Source: Deltaproteobacteria bacterium | Lineage (GTDB): Archaea; Thermoplasmatota; Poseidoniia; Poseidoniales; Poseidoniaceae | Length of the DNA stretch: 56,342 bases | Direction of reading: 5' to 3' | Assembly (NCBI GenBank): GCA_028344335.1 | Contig: JAOMAZ010000007.1 | Location: 1 to 56,342 of the forward strand | Shown: one piece after another, positions 17,990 through 26,317 of the stretch | How positions within the stretch are numbered: the stretch's first letter is position 1 | Layout: every line of letters starts with the position of its first letter | Notes under the pieces: model-generated | Seen by the model: the letters and a program-made list of their open reading frames with translations, nothing else | Told to the model about the DNA's origin: nothing | Databases searched by the model: none | Position numbers and translations under genes: made by a program

Positions 17990-19849
17990 ATGTCCGAGCC
18001 GTTAATGGCAGAATTGGTAGAGGTCGCAGAGCCGACTTCTCGCTACCCATTGGACTTTGCTTTAGCCTCGACTTTTGCAATTTCAATCGTCTTCATCATC
18101 CTTGCATCTGCTTTTACAAGCCCTGCAACCTCAGACCTCAACAGCGGTGCTCCCCCTGCGGTGAATTGGTGGGAAGTTCCAATTCAAGACCGCTGGCAAA
18201 TGGACTTAGTCAACAACTCATGGAGAAGTCAATTACCAATAGAGGATAAATTCAAAATCCTGCCAATGACCGAACATTATGTCGAAGTTGAATTGCCGCC
18301 TGAAGAGCAAGATGCAGGCTTCCCTGAACAAGCAAAAATGCACCTTTCACTTTGGCTTCCTGAAGTTCCAGATGGCGTCAAAGTACCTGTAATTTCAACA
18401 ATTCATCCCTACTATGACTTTGGGGCACCTGGGGATAAATCCAACCCAAACACAATCCCTGACAGAGGAGTCGGAAAGTGGGTCTACGAGGAATTTGTAC
18501 CACAAGGTTACGCTCTTGCCCAAGTCTCAACTTTTGGCACTGGAAAGTCAACTCATTGCCAAGATGTCAAAGGGCGTGGTGAACAAATCGGAATCGATGC
18601 AGCTGTGCGTTGGCTTGGTAAGCAGGATTGGTCTAATGGCAATGTAGCGGTCATGGGTAAATCATATGCTGGCACGACAAATTGGGAGGCCGCTCAATTC
18701 GACAATCCATATCTGAAAACTATCGTTCCAATCAGTGGCAGTATTGGGGTGCAACAGATGTTTTATCGAAATGGCTCAAGTGAAGCAAGAGCCCTTCTCT
18801 ATGACGTCTTGTATGAAGGTGCAACAGTTGATGGTGATTCTAGCGACCTTCGAATGTGTAGTGATGACTTGATTGGACCAGCCAGCCCATTCACCACTTA
18901 TACAGCAGCAGAATTAGGCGGAGATAGATGGAATGATTACTGGGCAGAAAGGTATCACCTCCCCGATGTCCTATCCAATTATCGAGGAAGTGTCTACATC
19001 GTTTGGGGGATGCAGGATTGGAATGTCGATGCCTATCATTTCTCTCCCACTTACCAGCTGTTGAGAGACCGCGGCATAAATGTTAGAGGTATTTTTGGTC
19101 AATGGGGGCATAATTATCCTGACCAAATCGTAGTGCATAGTGGCATTGGCAGTGGCTATGGTGCAGAGGCTTTTCCAAATATGACGAGAATGGATTGGGC
19201 TGTGGAATTATTCGGCTGGTTTGAGTATTATCTCAAAGATATCGGGGCAGAACCTGTCAGTTTAGTCCAGATGCAGCGAAATGATGGAGCATGGCATCTT
19301 GAAGAGACTTGGCCACCAAAAGATGTAGAATGGCTTGAGATGGGCTTGGACCAATTCCAAGCCACTGGAGGACAACGGGTTTCAACAACCAATAGCCTTA
19401 CCTTCGAGAGCGAAGTTTTCGAAAATGAAACTCATATTTCCGGCCTTCCAACCTTGCACTTAGATGTACAAGCCCTTTGCAAAGGCGGCCAAATATTTGC
19501 CACCATGAAAGATGCAACTACCGGATTACGTCTCGGCCATGCGGTGATGGATTTACGCTACCGAGACGGCGGTTATGATGCCAAGATTACAGTCCCATTC
19601 CTCTCTTATACAATGAAAATGGAATTCAATCCAATGGATGTAGTAATACCTGCTGGACATAGCCTTGCCATCGAATTAACTGAGACCGGCGAAGATTATC
19701 TTCCTTCACCAGATTGTGCGGCTATTGGAATAAATGTTGAAACCACTTCATCCTCAGTTCTCAGTTTACCATTAATCGACAGGGCAGAGGAAGATGTTCG
19801 TTGGTTCAAAGTAATCGAACCTGCTGACCCTGCTAATGCGTCTTCATGA
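17990..19849 (+). CDS. Membrane-anchored CocE/NonD-family alpha/beta hydrolase (X-Pro dipeptidyl-peptidase S15-like)
   Basis: The 619-aa protein has an N-terminal transmembrane helix (about 24-44) and then an S15/CocE-type catalytic domain. The catalytic triad is visible: nucleophile S225 in MGKSYAGT, an aspartate in WGMQDWNVDA, and a histidine in FGQWGHNYP. The last 200 residues form the jelly-roll PepX C-terminal domain (ISGLPTLHLDVQALC, HAVMDLRYRDGG). The family cleaves X-Pro dipeptides or acyl ester and amide bonds. With the M60 peptidase and cyclophilin upstream, a role in extracellular peptide use is plausible. An ATG at codon 6 (18005) is an alternative start. Substrate uncertain between peptide and ester. 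Confidence 0.88.
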   Translation: MSEPLMAELVEVAEPTSRYPLDFALASTFAISIVFIILASAFTSPATSDLNSGAPPAVNWWEVPIQDRWQMDLVNNSWRSQLPIEDKFKILPMTEHYVEVELPPEEQDAGFPEQAKMHLSLWLPEVPDGVKVPVISTIHPYYDFGAPGDKSNPNTIPDRGVGKWVYEEFVPQGYALAQVSTFGTGKSTHCQDVKGRGEQIGIDAAVRWLGKQDWSNGNVAVMGKSYAGTTNWEAAQFDNPYLKTIVPISGSIGVQQMFYRNGSSEARALLYDVLYEGATVDGDSSDLRMCSDDLIGPASPFTTYTAAELGGDRWNDYWAERYHLPDVLSNYRGSVYIVWGMQDWNVDAYHFSPTYQLLRDRGINVRGIFGQWGHNYPDQIVVHSGIGSGYGAEAFPNMTRMDWAVELFGWFEYYLKDIGAEPVSLVQMQRNDGAWHLEETWPPKDVEWLEMGLDQFQATGGQRVSTTNSLTFESEVFENETHISGLPTLHLDVQALCKGGQIFATMKDATTGLRLGHAVMDLRYRDGGYDAKITVPFLSYTMKMEFNPMDVVIPAGHSLAIELTETGEDYLPSPDCAAIGINVETTSSSVLSLPLIDRAEEDVRWFKVIEPADPANASS

Positions 19850-19861
19850 TTAGGTGATTAG

Positions 19862-20227
19862 ATGAAGGTCCTTGCTTTTGAGGATTCTTTTGACATTGAA
19901 GCATTATTGATTTCAGGTAATGTGGAGATGGAAAGAATTGAGTTTCTGCAAAAGTGGAATACTTCAGAATGGATAAATGACATTGATGAATTTAAACCCG
20001 ATATATTATTGTTAGACCATTTTATTCCACCAACCAAGGGTCTTGAAGTCTTACAATTATTGAATGTAGAAGTACATCATCATCGCCTAAATAGGCCAAC
20101 CACTATTATTGGTATTAGTTCTTCAAGCATGGCAAATCAGCGGATGTTACAGTTCGGTGCTGATTTGGGAATTATCAAAATGGAGTTGGCCTCATTGGAC
20201 ATCTGGAAAAGGCCAACCATAGGGTAA
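19862..20227 (+). CDS. Stand-alone receiver-domain (CheY-like) protein
   Basis: The 121-aa protein matches the response-regulator receiver fold: acidic pair E7-D8 after beta-1 (KVLAFEDS), phospho-acceptor D52 in PDILLLDHFIPPTKGLEVL, the beta-4 Ser/Thr in IIGISSSS (about 86-87), and K106 in LGIIK. No output domain follows, so it would act by protein contact, like CheY or Spo0F. It starts 12 bp after the hydrolase gene, probably in one transcript. Its 3' end overlaps the convergent JAMM gene by 36 bp. No histidine kinase is in the window. Confidence 0.78.
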   Translation: MKVLAFEDSFDIEALLISGNVEMERIEFLQKWNTSEWINDIDEFKPDILLLDHFIPPTKGLEVLQLLNVEVHHHRLNRPTTIIGISSSSMANQRMLQFGADLGIIKMELASLDIWKRPTIG

Positions 20228-20944
20228 GTTATTTTCATCAACGAATAGAATATTTACTCCAACTCCACTACGATGAAAGGCGATTAACTCGATCCCATGA
20301 ATCGAATGGCCTGTTGCCGCTTTCCCCAAAACGGGCCTCTTTTCTCTTGCCATCCTTTGCCTAAACCAACTCTGACCTTTCTCACCTTCTGGCCGTTTAT
20401 TTCCTGCAACCATTCGCCTTTCCCCTTCGACTCCATCCACCCACGGGGCACCCCAAGCAGGCGAGAATTCAACTCCAAGTATGAGGTCAACTCCTTCTGT
20501 CCATTGCGCCGCAGCAGCATCAGGACCGGAGGGAATTGCCGGTGCATTTGGGTGAGTATGCAACCAATGCGTGAAACGGCCACCTCTTGGACCGCGTTCT
20601 GCTCCAAAAATCTCATCAGTCCATTCCTCAGGTAGGTGATGTACAGTCATCGAATTTCCACGGTTGACAACTTGAGCCTCGGAGATGGTATATCCTTGGC
20701 CAGCGAATAAATCATCTCTCGATTCTGGTCCAACGAATGCCTGTGATACTTCTTTTCTCACTTGGCGTTCTGAAGAAATATCGAGGCCAACTAAAATTTC
20801 ATCAGGTAAAGCTTCCAAACACCATTGGATCAGATTTCCAAGCAGTTTTCCTGGCATCTGTAAAATCGCGGGATAGGCTTCTCGTGCATCATATGAGGCT
20901 TGATTATACTGCTTCATTGCAGATTCTAACCACTCTTCTACCAC
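20192..20944 (-). CDS. JAMM/MPN-domain metalloprotease
   Basis: The 250-aa protein contains a complete JAMM zinc motif: H129-x-H131, S139 and D142 in HTHPNAPAIPSGPD, which is exactly HxHPx6SxxD. JAMM enzymes remove ubiquitin-like proteins; archaeal members cleave SAMP conjugates. The N-terminal 50 residues are helical. A catalytic upstream glutamate lies probably in the 44-72 region. At about twice the length of minimal archaeal desampylases, it has an extra C-terminal half of unknown role. The start is a GTG at 20944; an ATG at 20917 is possible. Its 3' end overlaps the receiver gene by 36 bp. Confidence 0.83.
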   Translation of the reverse strand: MVEEWLESAMKQYNQASYDAREAYPAILQMPGKLLGNLIQWCLEALPDEILVGLDISSERQVRKEVSQAFVGPESRDDLFAGQGYTISEAQVVNRGNSMTVHHLPEEWTDEIFGAERGPRGGRFTHWLHTHPNAPAIPSGPDAAAAQWTEGVDLILGVEFSPAWGAPWVDGVEGERRMVAGNKRPEGEKGQSWFRQRMAREKRPVLGKAATGHSIHGIELIAFHRSGVGVNILFVDENNLPYGWPFPDVQ

Positions 20945-21020
20945 CTCTTCCAGCCCCTCTCTGTAGCGACCAAGCCGGCAGCATACTCATAAGTGGTTGA
21001 CCATCACTTAGTTACCCGAA

Positions 21021-21027
21021 GGGGGAG
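21021..21027 (+). promoter_or_regulatory. Shine-Dalgarno element deciding the start at 21033
   Basis: GGGGGAG lies 5 bases before the ATG at 21033 and favours it over the overlapping in-frame TTG at 21030. Confidence 0.6.
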
Positions 21028-21032
21028 TATTG

Positions 21033-21761
21033 ATGGCCAAGAAGAAGGGCTTCGGCAAATTCATGGGTGCCTTAACGGGCTCGCCCTATGAGAAACTCCT
21101 CAAGCAAATTGAGAAGGGAGCAAAAGAGTTTGACGGCGATGACCGTTCAATGTCTCGATTGGTCAAAAAAATGGTTAGAGAGATTCAGCAAACCTATTCT
21201 GATGAGAACATTGATGACGAAGAACATGACTTGTTAATGGAAGAATTGGAAGATATTGACCCTGAAGAAAGAGAACTTCCCAAGGTTGGCGGGGATGATG
21301 ATGACTTCTTCGATAACGATATGCCAGATGCTCCAAAGTTAACATCCAAAGCCATTGATTTAGATGATTTATTGTCTTCCAAAGGTGATTCATTCACCAG
21401 CAGTTACGGCAGGGATGAATTTGAGGAATTCCGCCAAAAAATGTCTCAAGATTTCTATGCTGAATCAGATGAGGCTGTCGCTGCTGGAGATCATCAAAAA
21501 GAGATACGTACTGTTCACCGAACTTTTGGCGATGACGATGAAGACTTAGCTGCAGTAAAGAGATTAATTTCTGAAGAAAGCGGTTTGAAAACCGACGATA
21601 TGCAACGTCAAGAAGATGAAGAAGCGGCTGCGGCTGCTCAAGCATTGGCTGACAATGCCTACAGCGTTGATGAAGATGGTACAGAATGGTGGCAGGATGA
21701 TGATGGCTACTGGTGGTTTAGACCAGAAGGCGAAAACGATTGGCTTCCTTATGACGAATGA
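21033..21761 (+). CDS. Acidic cytosolic protein with aromatic C-terminal motif, function unknown
   Basis: The 242-aa protein has a basic N-terminus (AKKKGFGKFMGAL) and is very rich in Asp and Glu after that. There is no signal peptide or membrane helix. The middle is helical (AAVKRLISEESGL, EEAAAAAQALA). The C-terminus carries a compact aromatic motif, EWWQDDDGYWWFRPEGENDW, resembling small Trp-rich SH3/OCRE-like modules seen in other proteins of these archaea. Start chosen by the SD. It converges on the aldehyde oxidoreductase gene with a 13-bp overlap. I do not recognise a family, and the role is unknown. Confidence 0.8.
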   Translation: MAKKKGFGKFMGALTGSPYEKLLKQIEKGAKEFDGDDRSMSRLVKKMVREIQQTYSDENIDDEEHDLLMEELEDIDPEERELPKVGGDDDDFFDNDMPDAPKLTSKAIDLDDLLSSKGDSFTSSYGRDEFEEFRQKMSQDFYAESDEAVAAGDHQKEIRTVHRTFGDDDEDLAAVKRLISEESGLKTDDMQRQEDEEAAAAAQALADNAYSVDEDGTEWWQDDDGYWWFRPEGENDWLPYDE

Positions 21762-23671
21762 GCCCATCCTCGTAAATTGTAATATTCTGAAAGACAAGCA
21801 GATTCATCTGCATCATCAACAAATGACACCATACCCGCAGCAGGACCATCTGGTAATGCATCTCTCCTGAGACGGTATGACAGCAAATCCTGTTGCCTTG
21901 CTTCTACACCAATTTTCAACCAATGTTCAACATTCCATTGACGGGCAGCATTCCATTGCTTGTTTGCCCGAAGGTGCAAATCTTCGATACTTGCATTGTC
22001 CCCTGTTATTCCATTAAAGGCGTTGACCAGAATGTCATCAGGTGTTGCACCACTTGCAAAAGCACAAAGAATCATCGAATCTCGAATGACGCTTTCATTC
22101 TGACTATAAATTAATTCAGGCATCAAATCAAGAGCTGATGAATTAGGAATTCCAGTTGGATTTTTGTAGCCTGCGCGCATATGATTCGCCCCCACATTAC
22201 AGGTCATATATGCCATGGCATTACCGCGTTTTCCTCTTGGATCCCAAGCCGGTAAATCTAGGCCTTTACAGTGAGCTGTCAATCTGGTTGCACGGTGTCC
22301 CGTTTCTTGTTCTACCCATCTTGAACATGCAACTGCACCACCTGCAAGTATGGTGAACATACCGCTTGGATTTGCCAATCTTTCCAATGCTAAGGGAGGA
22401 AGTCTTGGATTACCAAATTCCCATGCAACCAATTCTCCTTCAAGGCTTATGAAAGCGGGAACTCCATTTATTTCCCCTTCGGCCCATCCTTCAGGGAACC
22501 ACCCTCGTTGTGCTAATTCACAAACTAATGAGATTAGTGCTCCCGACGAAATCGTATCTACTCCAAATTGATTGCAGGCATCATTGCCGTCCATCACATC
22601 TAGAGATGAATCAATACCAAGATTTGAGCCTAACATAGCCAAAGTTTCGTACTCTGGTCTTTCGGTTCTTAGAATATGTAGTGGCTTTCCTTTAGATGGG
22701 CGGTGACTGGCTTCGCAGGCTATTGGGCAGGGGCGGCAACAACCGGATTGTTTGGCTTCAGGCATGGAATTATGCCAATATTCTCCAGATAGTTTTACCG
22801 TATCTAGTTGCTTAACTTTCTGCCCATTTTGAAAAATAGCACCCGTTGCTGAAGTATAATTGATGGTTGGCATTCTTGCCATTTGAGCAGCATATATCGG
22901 GCCTCTACTTGTACCGAAACGATAGAATGGGTCGCCAACTCGACGACTTTCTCCCATCTTTTGTCGCTGCTTTTTGACTGCTCCAAGATATTGAGTATCA
23001 TCAGCAACACGGGATGTTCCCGTGTTGGAGACTGAAATCGCTTTCAAATTCTTAGCACCAAATGATGCACCTGTTCCCCCGCGACCTGCGGCACGACGAC
23101 CTGCTGTTATTGGACTGGCAATACGAACTAATGATTCCCCAGCAGGTCCTATCGAAAATACATTATCAGCATCGATTGCTTTCTCACACTGCCAAGTCGT
23201 CATGCCTCGCATTGGTTCTGCGTCCTGCAGTGAGACCTGCATGTCTTCAATTTGCAATCTTACCATCGAATCGCTGCGACCATGAATGAACAAACCATCC
23301 CAACCAGCAAGTCGCAGGTCATGACCAAAATCACCACCGATGTAGGTGTCGATGAAGATATTCGTTAACGGCGAGCGAGTGCAGACAACAGCCCGTCCTG
23401 ATGAGCCTACTTTACTACCCTGAAATGGACCAGTCATCAACAAAAGTGGTGTTGAGGGATGCATCGATGGGTCTGCATCGCCGGTAATTGGATGTAGCAA
23501 ATCATAGGCTTCGTCATCGGTAGTATCTCGTGTTGTCAACAAATGGGTAGCAAGACCCTTGCCACCCATATTGTTCAGTAAAGTCTGCTTATCGAGTTGA
23601 ATTTCCTTCAAACTACCACTCGATAAGCAGACATCGAGGTAGCGCCCGGGGTATCCATCAAAGCGCCACAT
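21749..23671 (-). CDS. Aldehyde:ferredoxin oxidoreductase (tungsten enzyme)
   Basis: AOR-family enzymes oxidise aldehydes to carboxylic acids with ferredoxin as acceptor, using a tungstopterin and a [4Fe-4S] cluster. The 640-aa length is normal. The N-terminal domain shows GGKGLATHLL, PFQGSKVGSSGRA and GGDFGHDLRLAGWDG. The pterin-binding region has GRGGTGASFGAKNLKAI. Cluster cysteines are C312xxC315xxxC319 (CRPCPIAC) and C536 (SMILCAF). The NDACNQFGVDTIS segment is also characteristic. Whether it handles aliphatic, aromatic or sugar aldehydes cannot be told. In an oxic marine archaeon it may detoxify aldehydes or serve peptide fermentation. Confidence 0.93.
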   Translation of the reverse strand: MWRFDGYPGRYLDVCLSSGSLKEIQLDKQTLLNNMGGKGLATHLLTTRDTTDDEAYDLLHPITGDADPSMHPSTPLLLMTGPFQGSKVGSSGRAVVCTRSPLTNIFIDTYIGGDFGHDLRLAGWDGLFIHGRSDSMVRLQIEDMQVSLQDAEPMRGMTTWQCEKAIDADNVFSIGPAGESLVRIASPITAGRRAAGRGGTGASFGAKNLKAISVSNTGTSRVADDTQYLGAVKKQRQKMGESRRVGDPFYRFGTSRGPIYAAQMARMPTINYTSATGAIFQNGQKVKQLDTVKLSGEYWHNSMPEAKQSGCCRPCPIACEASHRPSKGKPLHILRTERPEYETLAMLGSNLGIDSSLDVMDGNDACNQFGVDTISSGALISLVCELAQRGWFPEGWAEGEINGVPAFISLEGELVAWEFGNPRLPPLALERLANPSGMFTILAGGAVACSRWVEQETGHRATRLTAHCKGLDLPAWDPRGKRGNAMAYMTCNVGANHMRAGYKNPTGIPNSSALDLMPELIYSQNESVIRDSMILCAFASGATPDDILVNAFNGITGDNASIEDLHLRANKQWNAARQWNVEHWLKIGVEARQQDLLSYRLRRDALPDGPAAGMVSFVDDADESACLSEYYNLRGWAHSS

Positions 23672-23697
23672 GGAATGGCCAAGCCAAGCCTAACACA

Positions 23698-24234
23698 TCA
23701 TCCTTCGCAAGTGGAACCCGACCATTCAACAGCCGTCATATCTGCATGAAAATCAGTCATCCTGCGCAAATTCTCACCCATATCACCCTTTCCAAGACGC
23801 GACTGACTATGCAAAGTCAACTCCACTTGATTCCCATTACATTCCAGCGAAATAAAAACATCATCAGCAAAAAACCAAAATTCTGTATGATCTACACCGT
23901 GAATCACAATCGTCTCCTCCCCTTCAGAAGAAATAACTGAAGCAAAAAACCGCTCATTAAACCAACTTTCTACAATTTTCTGAGCCTCGTCTAAAGTTTC
24001 ATTGAACTTTAGAGGGACCAAGTCTCCAGCAGCATATGATGTCTCATCGTGAGCAAGTCGAAAACAATTCATGCTATCCTCATCACATTCAGTGGGCATA
24101 GACAAAGTCGCACTCATCGAATTCATCAACTGAATTAGTAAAATAAGAACAATCCACCCTGCCATAATAGCAGTGGGCCATTTCAGATAAGGAGATGATG
24201 ATTTCCATTTTGCTAACATGGAGTCTCCCGACAT
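23698..24234 (-). CDS. DUF1499-family protein with N-terminal membrane anchor
   Basis: The protein is about 178 aa with one transmembrane helix (WPTAIMAGWIVLILLIQLM) and an exported C-terminal domain. The tail FWFFADDVFISLE...SQSRLGKGDMGENLRR matches the DUF1499 core (DDVEF...RSASRVGYSDLGVNRRR pattern), preceded by the typical NCFRLAHDE segment. The start at 24234 is supported by GGGTGAT three bases upstream; an alternative ATG at 24261 would overlap the gpmA stop by 23 bp. DUF1499 has no established function. It sits directly downstream of gpmA. Confidence 0.75.
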   Translation of the reverse strand: MSGDSMLAKWKSSSPYLKWPTAIMAGWIVLILLIQLMNSMSATLSMPTECDEDSMNCFRLAHDETSYAAGDLVPLKFNETLDEAQKIVESWFNERFFASVISSEGEETIVIHGVDHTEFWFFADDVFISLECNGNQVELTLHSQSRLGKGDMGENLRRMTDFHADMTAVEWSGSTCEG

Positions 24235-24238
24235 TCCA

Positions 24239-24937
24239 TCACCCTCTCTGGAGTTTTCCATCTACCATTTCATAGATGATTGGTTGGCCTGTTGGCACTT
24301 CCAATAAAAGGACCTCTTTCCTCGATAAATCATCTAAATGCATGATAATACTGCGAAGGCTATTGCCATGGGCAGTAATAAAAATACAATTTCCTTCATT
24401 TAAACTTGGTATGATGATTTCCTGAATATATGGGATTGTACGGGCTGCAGTCAACTCCAAACTCTCTCCTTCAGGAGGCGGAGTATCGTAGGAGCGGCGC
24501 CAAATATGGATTTGCTCATCTCCCCATTTTGCTCGGGTCTTCTCATGGTTTAAGCCTTGCAGGTTACCATACATGCGTTCATTTAATTTCCACGAAACAT
24601 AGACCGGTATAACCTCTTTAGCATCATCGCCGCGTATTTGTGCCCAGTCATTCATTTTCTGTTGGTTTTCATTGCCACCTGCTGAATCATATTGGAAAAC
24701 GGGTGTAGCAGCACTTGAATGCTGCGCCATGACTATCATCGCAGTCATTTGAGCACGAATCAAGGTTGAGGTATGGATTTCATCAATTTGCATTTCACTG
24801 ATTTCAGTACCACTTGAAATCGCCTCTTCAATTCCTTTTTTTGAAAGTGGAACATCGACCCATCCAGTGAACAATTTAGCGGCATTCCACATCGATTGGC
24901 CGTGGCGCATTAGAATGAGGTGTACCATATCTCTCAT
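24239..24937 (-). CDS. gpmA: 2,3-bisphosphoglycerate-dependent phosphoglycerate mutase
   Basis: GpmA interconverts 3- and 2-phosphoglycerate through a phosphohistidine. Motifs are the catalytic LMRHGQSMWN (R11, H12), FTGWVDVPLSKKG, the ERMYGNLQGLNHEKT substrate loop, and the second-histidine segment ITAHGNSLRSI. The 232-aa length is normal. This is the bacterial/eukaryotic cofactor-dependent form rather than the iPGM common in archaea, so it is a likely bacterial acquisition. It can start at 24937 or at the ATG at 24928. It is followed by the DUF1499 gene with near-zero spacing. Confidence 0.94.
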   Translation of the reverse strand: MRDMVHLILMRHGQSMWNAAKLFTGWVDVPLSKKGIEEAISSGTEISEMQIDEIHTSTLIRAQMTAMIVMAQHSSAATPVFQYDSAGGNENQQKMNDWAQIRGDDAKEVIPVYVSWKLNERMYGNLQGLNHEKTRAKWGDEQIHIWRRSYDTPPPEGESLELTAARTIPYIQEIIIPSLNEGNCIFITAHGNSLRSIIMHLDDLSRKEVLLLEVPTGQPIIYEMVDGKLQRG

Positions 24938-24980
24938 CCCTGCGGCAATGACAAAGGCACATCAACTTGCTCATCTAAAC

Positions 24981-25745
24981 TTATGTCGCAATAGTTGGAA
25001 TTAATGTCAAAATCAACAATGGACCTGCAGACATGGCAATGTCCCTCAATAAAATCATAATCAAGCTTTGATTATACTCTGCAACAGCGGTTTCAAATTT
25101 ACTCTCAATCGTTGAATCCACCTTATCTACCAAAGCAGTTGCTCCACGACGCACAGCCTCTGTCGCAATACCAGCAACTGCTCCAATTATCCCTTTATTG
25201 ACTATTTTTCCAGCCGCTTCTCCTTCTTTTGCAGCATCGGTGAATGGTTTCACTTCCTCATCAGGACCACGTCCGAACTTCATCAAACCCTTTCTCAATC
25301 CAAGAGCGAAACTAGCTCGCTTCTGTAACTTTTCAATGTCCTTTTCAAGAACACCATTCAACATATTTCGAACCCTGAAAACCCTGAGCAAGTCGAAATA
25401 TACCCACATTAAGAATGCTGCCAACAGCAAAGCCATGCCAGTAGTATTGACATCAGACCAATTCTGCCACCCTAATGGGTCAACCATCAAGCGTATGAGA
25501 ATGGCTAGCAGAGGTGGTAGGCAGAATGCCAGCACTTCATTGAATAATAAAAGTCCAACTCCCCTAACGGGTAAATCCTTGATCTGTTTAATCGCCCAAC
25601 CACTATGTGGGGCAAAAACCTTGATTACTTTAGTTAGTGGTCTGCTTACCAATATGACCCTGAAAATAAATGGTAAAAACGCAATGTACCAAACATATGC
25701 CTGCCAAGGACTGACGGGCGGGAAGTCGGGTAGAATCAGTTCCAT
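24981..25745 (-). CDS. Multi-pass membrane protein of unknown function, last gene of a small-protein cluster
   Basis: The 254-aa protein has about four to five hydrophobic helices (AYVWYIAFLPFIFRVILV, LLFNEVLAFCLPPLLAIL, MALLLAAFLMWVYFDLL, and a C-terminal ALLVL-type segment). A cytosolic basic/amphipathic region separates them (VLEKDIEKLQKRASFALGLRKG). The stretch GKIVNKGIIGAVAGIATEAV is Gly/Ala-rich and resembles the body of the 93-aa protein at 26318, suggesting physical partnership. It ends a tandem run of five minus-strand genes from 26599. No homology recognised. Confidence 0.78.
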   Translation of the reverse strand: MELILPDFPPVSPWQAYVWYIAFLPFIFRVILVSRPLTKVIKVFAPHSGWAIKQIKDLPVRGVGLLLFNEVLAFCLPPLLAILIRLMVDPLGWQNWSDVNTTGMALLLAAFLMWVYFDLLRVFRVRNMLNGVLEKDIEKLQKRASFALGLRKGLMKFGRGPDEEVKPFTDAAKEGEAAGKIVNKGIIGAVAGIATEAVRRGATALVDKVDSTIESKFETAVAEYNQSLIMILLRDIAMSAGPLLILTLIPTIAT

Positions 25746-25779
25746 GAAACACTCGAGGAGCGGTATTGCTCATAGGTTT

Positions 25780-25962
25780 TCACTGTAGTTCAGGGTCGTC
25801 GATGAATGATGCCTCGACGTCATAGATATGGCCAACCCATGGCCCTGGAGCGGCCCGCTCGAGGCGAGCCCGCTTATCATCGACGATTGAAATCACCAAG
25901 CCTCCTAGAAGGAAGCCGATGGTGAATGGTAATATCGCCTTGCCAATCATCATGTAATTCAC
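25780..25962 (-). CDS. Small single-pass membrane protein
   Basis: The 60-aa protein has one glycine-zipper-like transmembrane helix (AILPFTIGFLLGGLVISIV) and an acidic tail. The GTG at 25962 overlaps the preceding gene's TGA as GTGA, implying translational coupling. ATGs at 25953 and 25950 are alternative starts. Second to last of the five-gene small-protein cluster. Family unknown. Confidence 0.72.
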   Translation of the reverse strand: MNYMMIGKAILPFTIGFLLGGLVISIVDDKRARLERAAPGPWVGHIYDVEASFIDDPELQ

Positions 25963-26132
25963 TCATCCTTTGGGATTATTGCAGAACGAATTCCATTTGA
26001 AATACCAGAATCTATCCTCTTTGCCATCGAATTACCAAATTTATATCCTGCTCCGAAGGCCATTCCCCAAAGAGCACTATCCAACATCCCCCGTGATAAT
26101 TTCTTGACTCCTCCCTTGAAATTATTCAACAT
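25959..26132 (-). CDS. Small Gly/Ala-rich membrane-associated protein (57 aa)
   Basis: Found by hand translation. The ATG at 26132 reads MLNNFKGGVKKLSRGMLDSA, then WGMAFGAGYKFGNSMAKRID, ending ..IIPKDE before TGA at 25959-25961. It has an amphipathic or weakly hydrophobic GxxxG-type helix flanked by lysines. Only 2 bp separate it from the previous stop, GGTGGTGAG lies upstream, and its stop overlaps the next GTG. That packing is the main evidence for a real gene. Confidence 0.7.
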   Translation of the reverse strand: MLNNFKGGVKKLSRGMLDSALWGMAFGAGYKFGNSMAKRIDSGISNGIRSAIIPKDE

Positions 26133-26134
26133 CT

Positions 26135-26314
26135 TCACTCACCACCCTCTATTTTTATTTCACCATCATCATGAACATCTATTTCGTAAATACGGTCTAG
26201 TACATTTGTAAATTTCTTTACTCCATACAAAAGCGTTCCAATACCTGCTCCAATTACAAAAGTGGGCCAAATAATATCATTGTACTTTCCTTTCATCCAA
26301 CTAATTGCTTGCAT
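26135..26314 (-). CDS. Small single-pass membrane protein (59 aa)
   Basis: Found by hand translation. The ATG at 26314 reads MQAISWMKGKYNDIIW, then a GxGxG helix (PTFVIGAGIGTLLYGVKKF) and an acidic tail (EIDVHDDGEIKIEGGE). AAGGAGGAA sits 6 bases before the ATG, inside the end of the upstream gene, so initiation is well supported. It is shaped like YtxH-type one-helix proteins but unassigned. Confidence 0.75.
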   Translation of the reverse strand: MQAISWMKGKYNDIIWPTFVIGAGIGTLLYGVKKFTNVLDRIYEIDVHDDGEIKIEGGE

Positions 26315-26317
26315 TTT

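Noticed and set aside
17968-18249. Plus-strand ORF of 93 aa overlapping the hydrolase start
   Set aside because: It is out of frame with the clear S15-type hydrolase and cysteine/arginine-rich, typical of a shadow frame.
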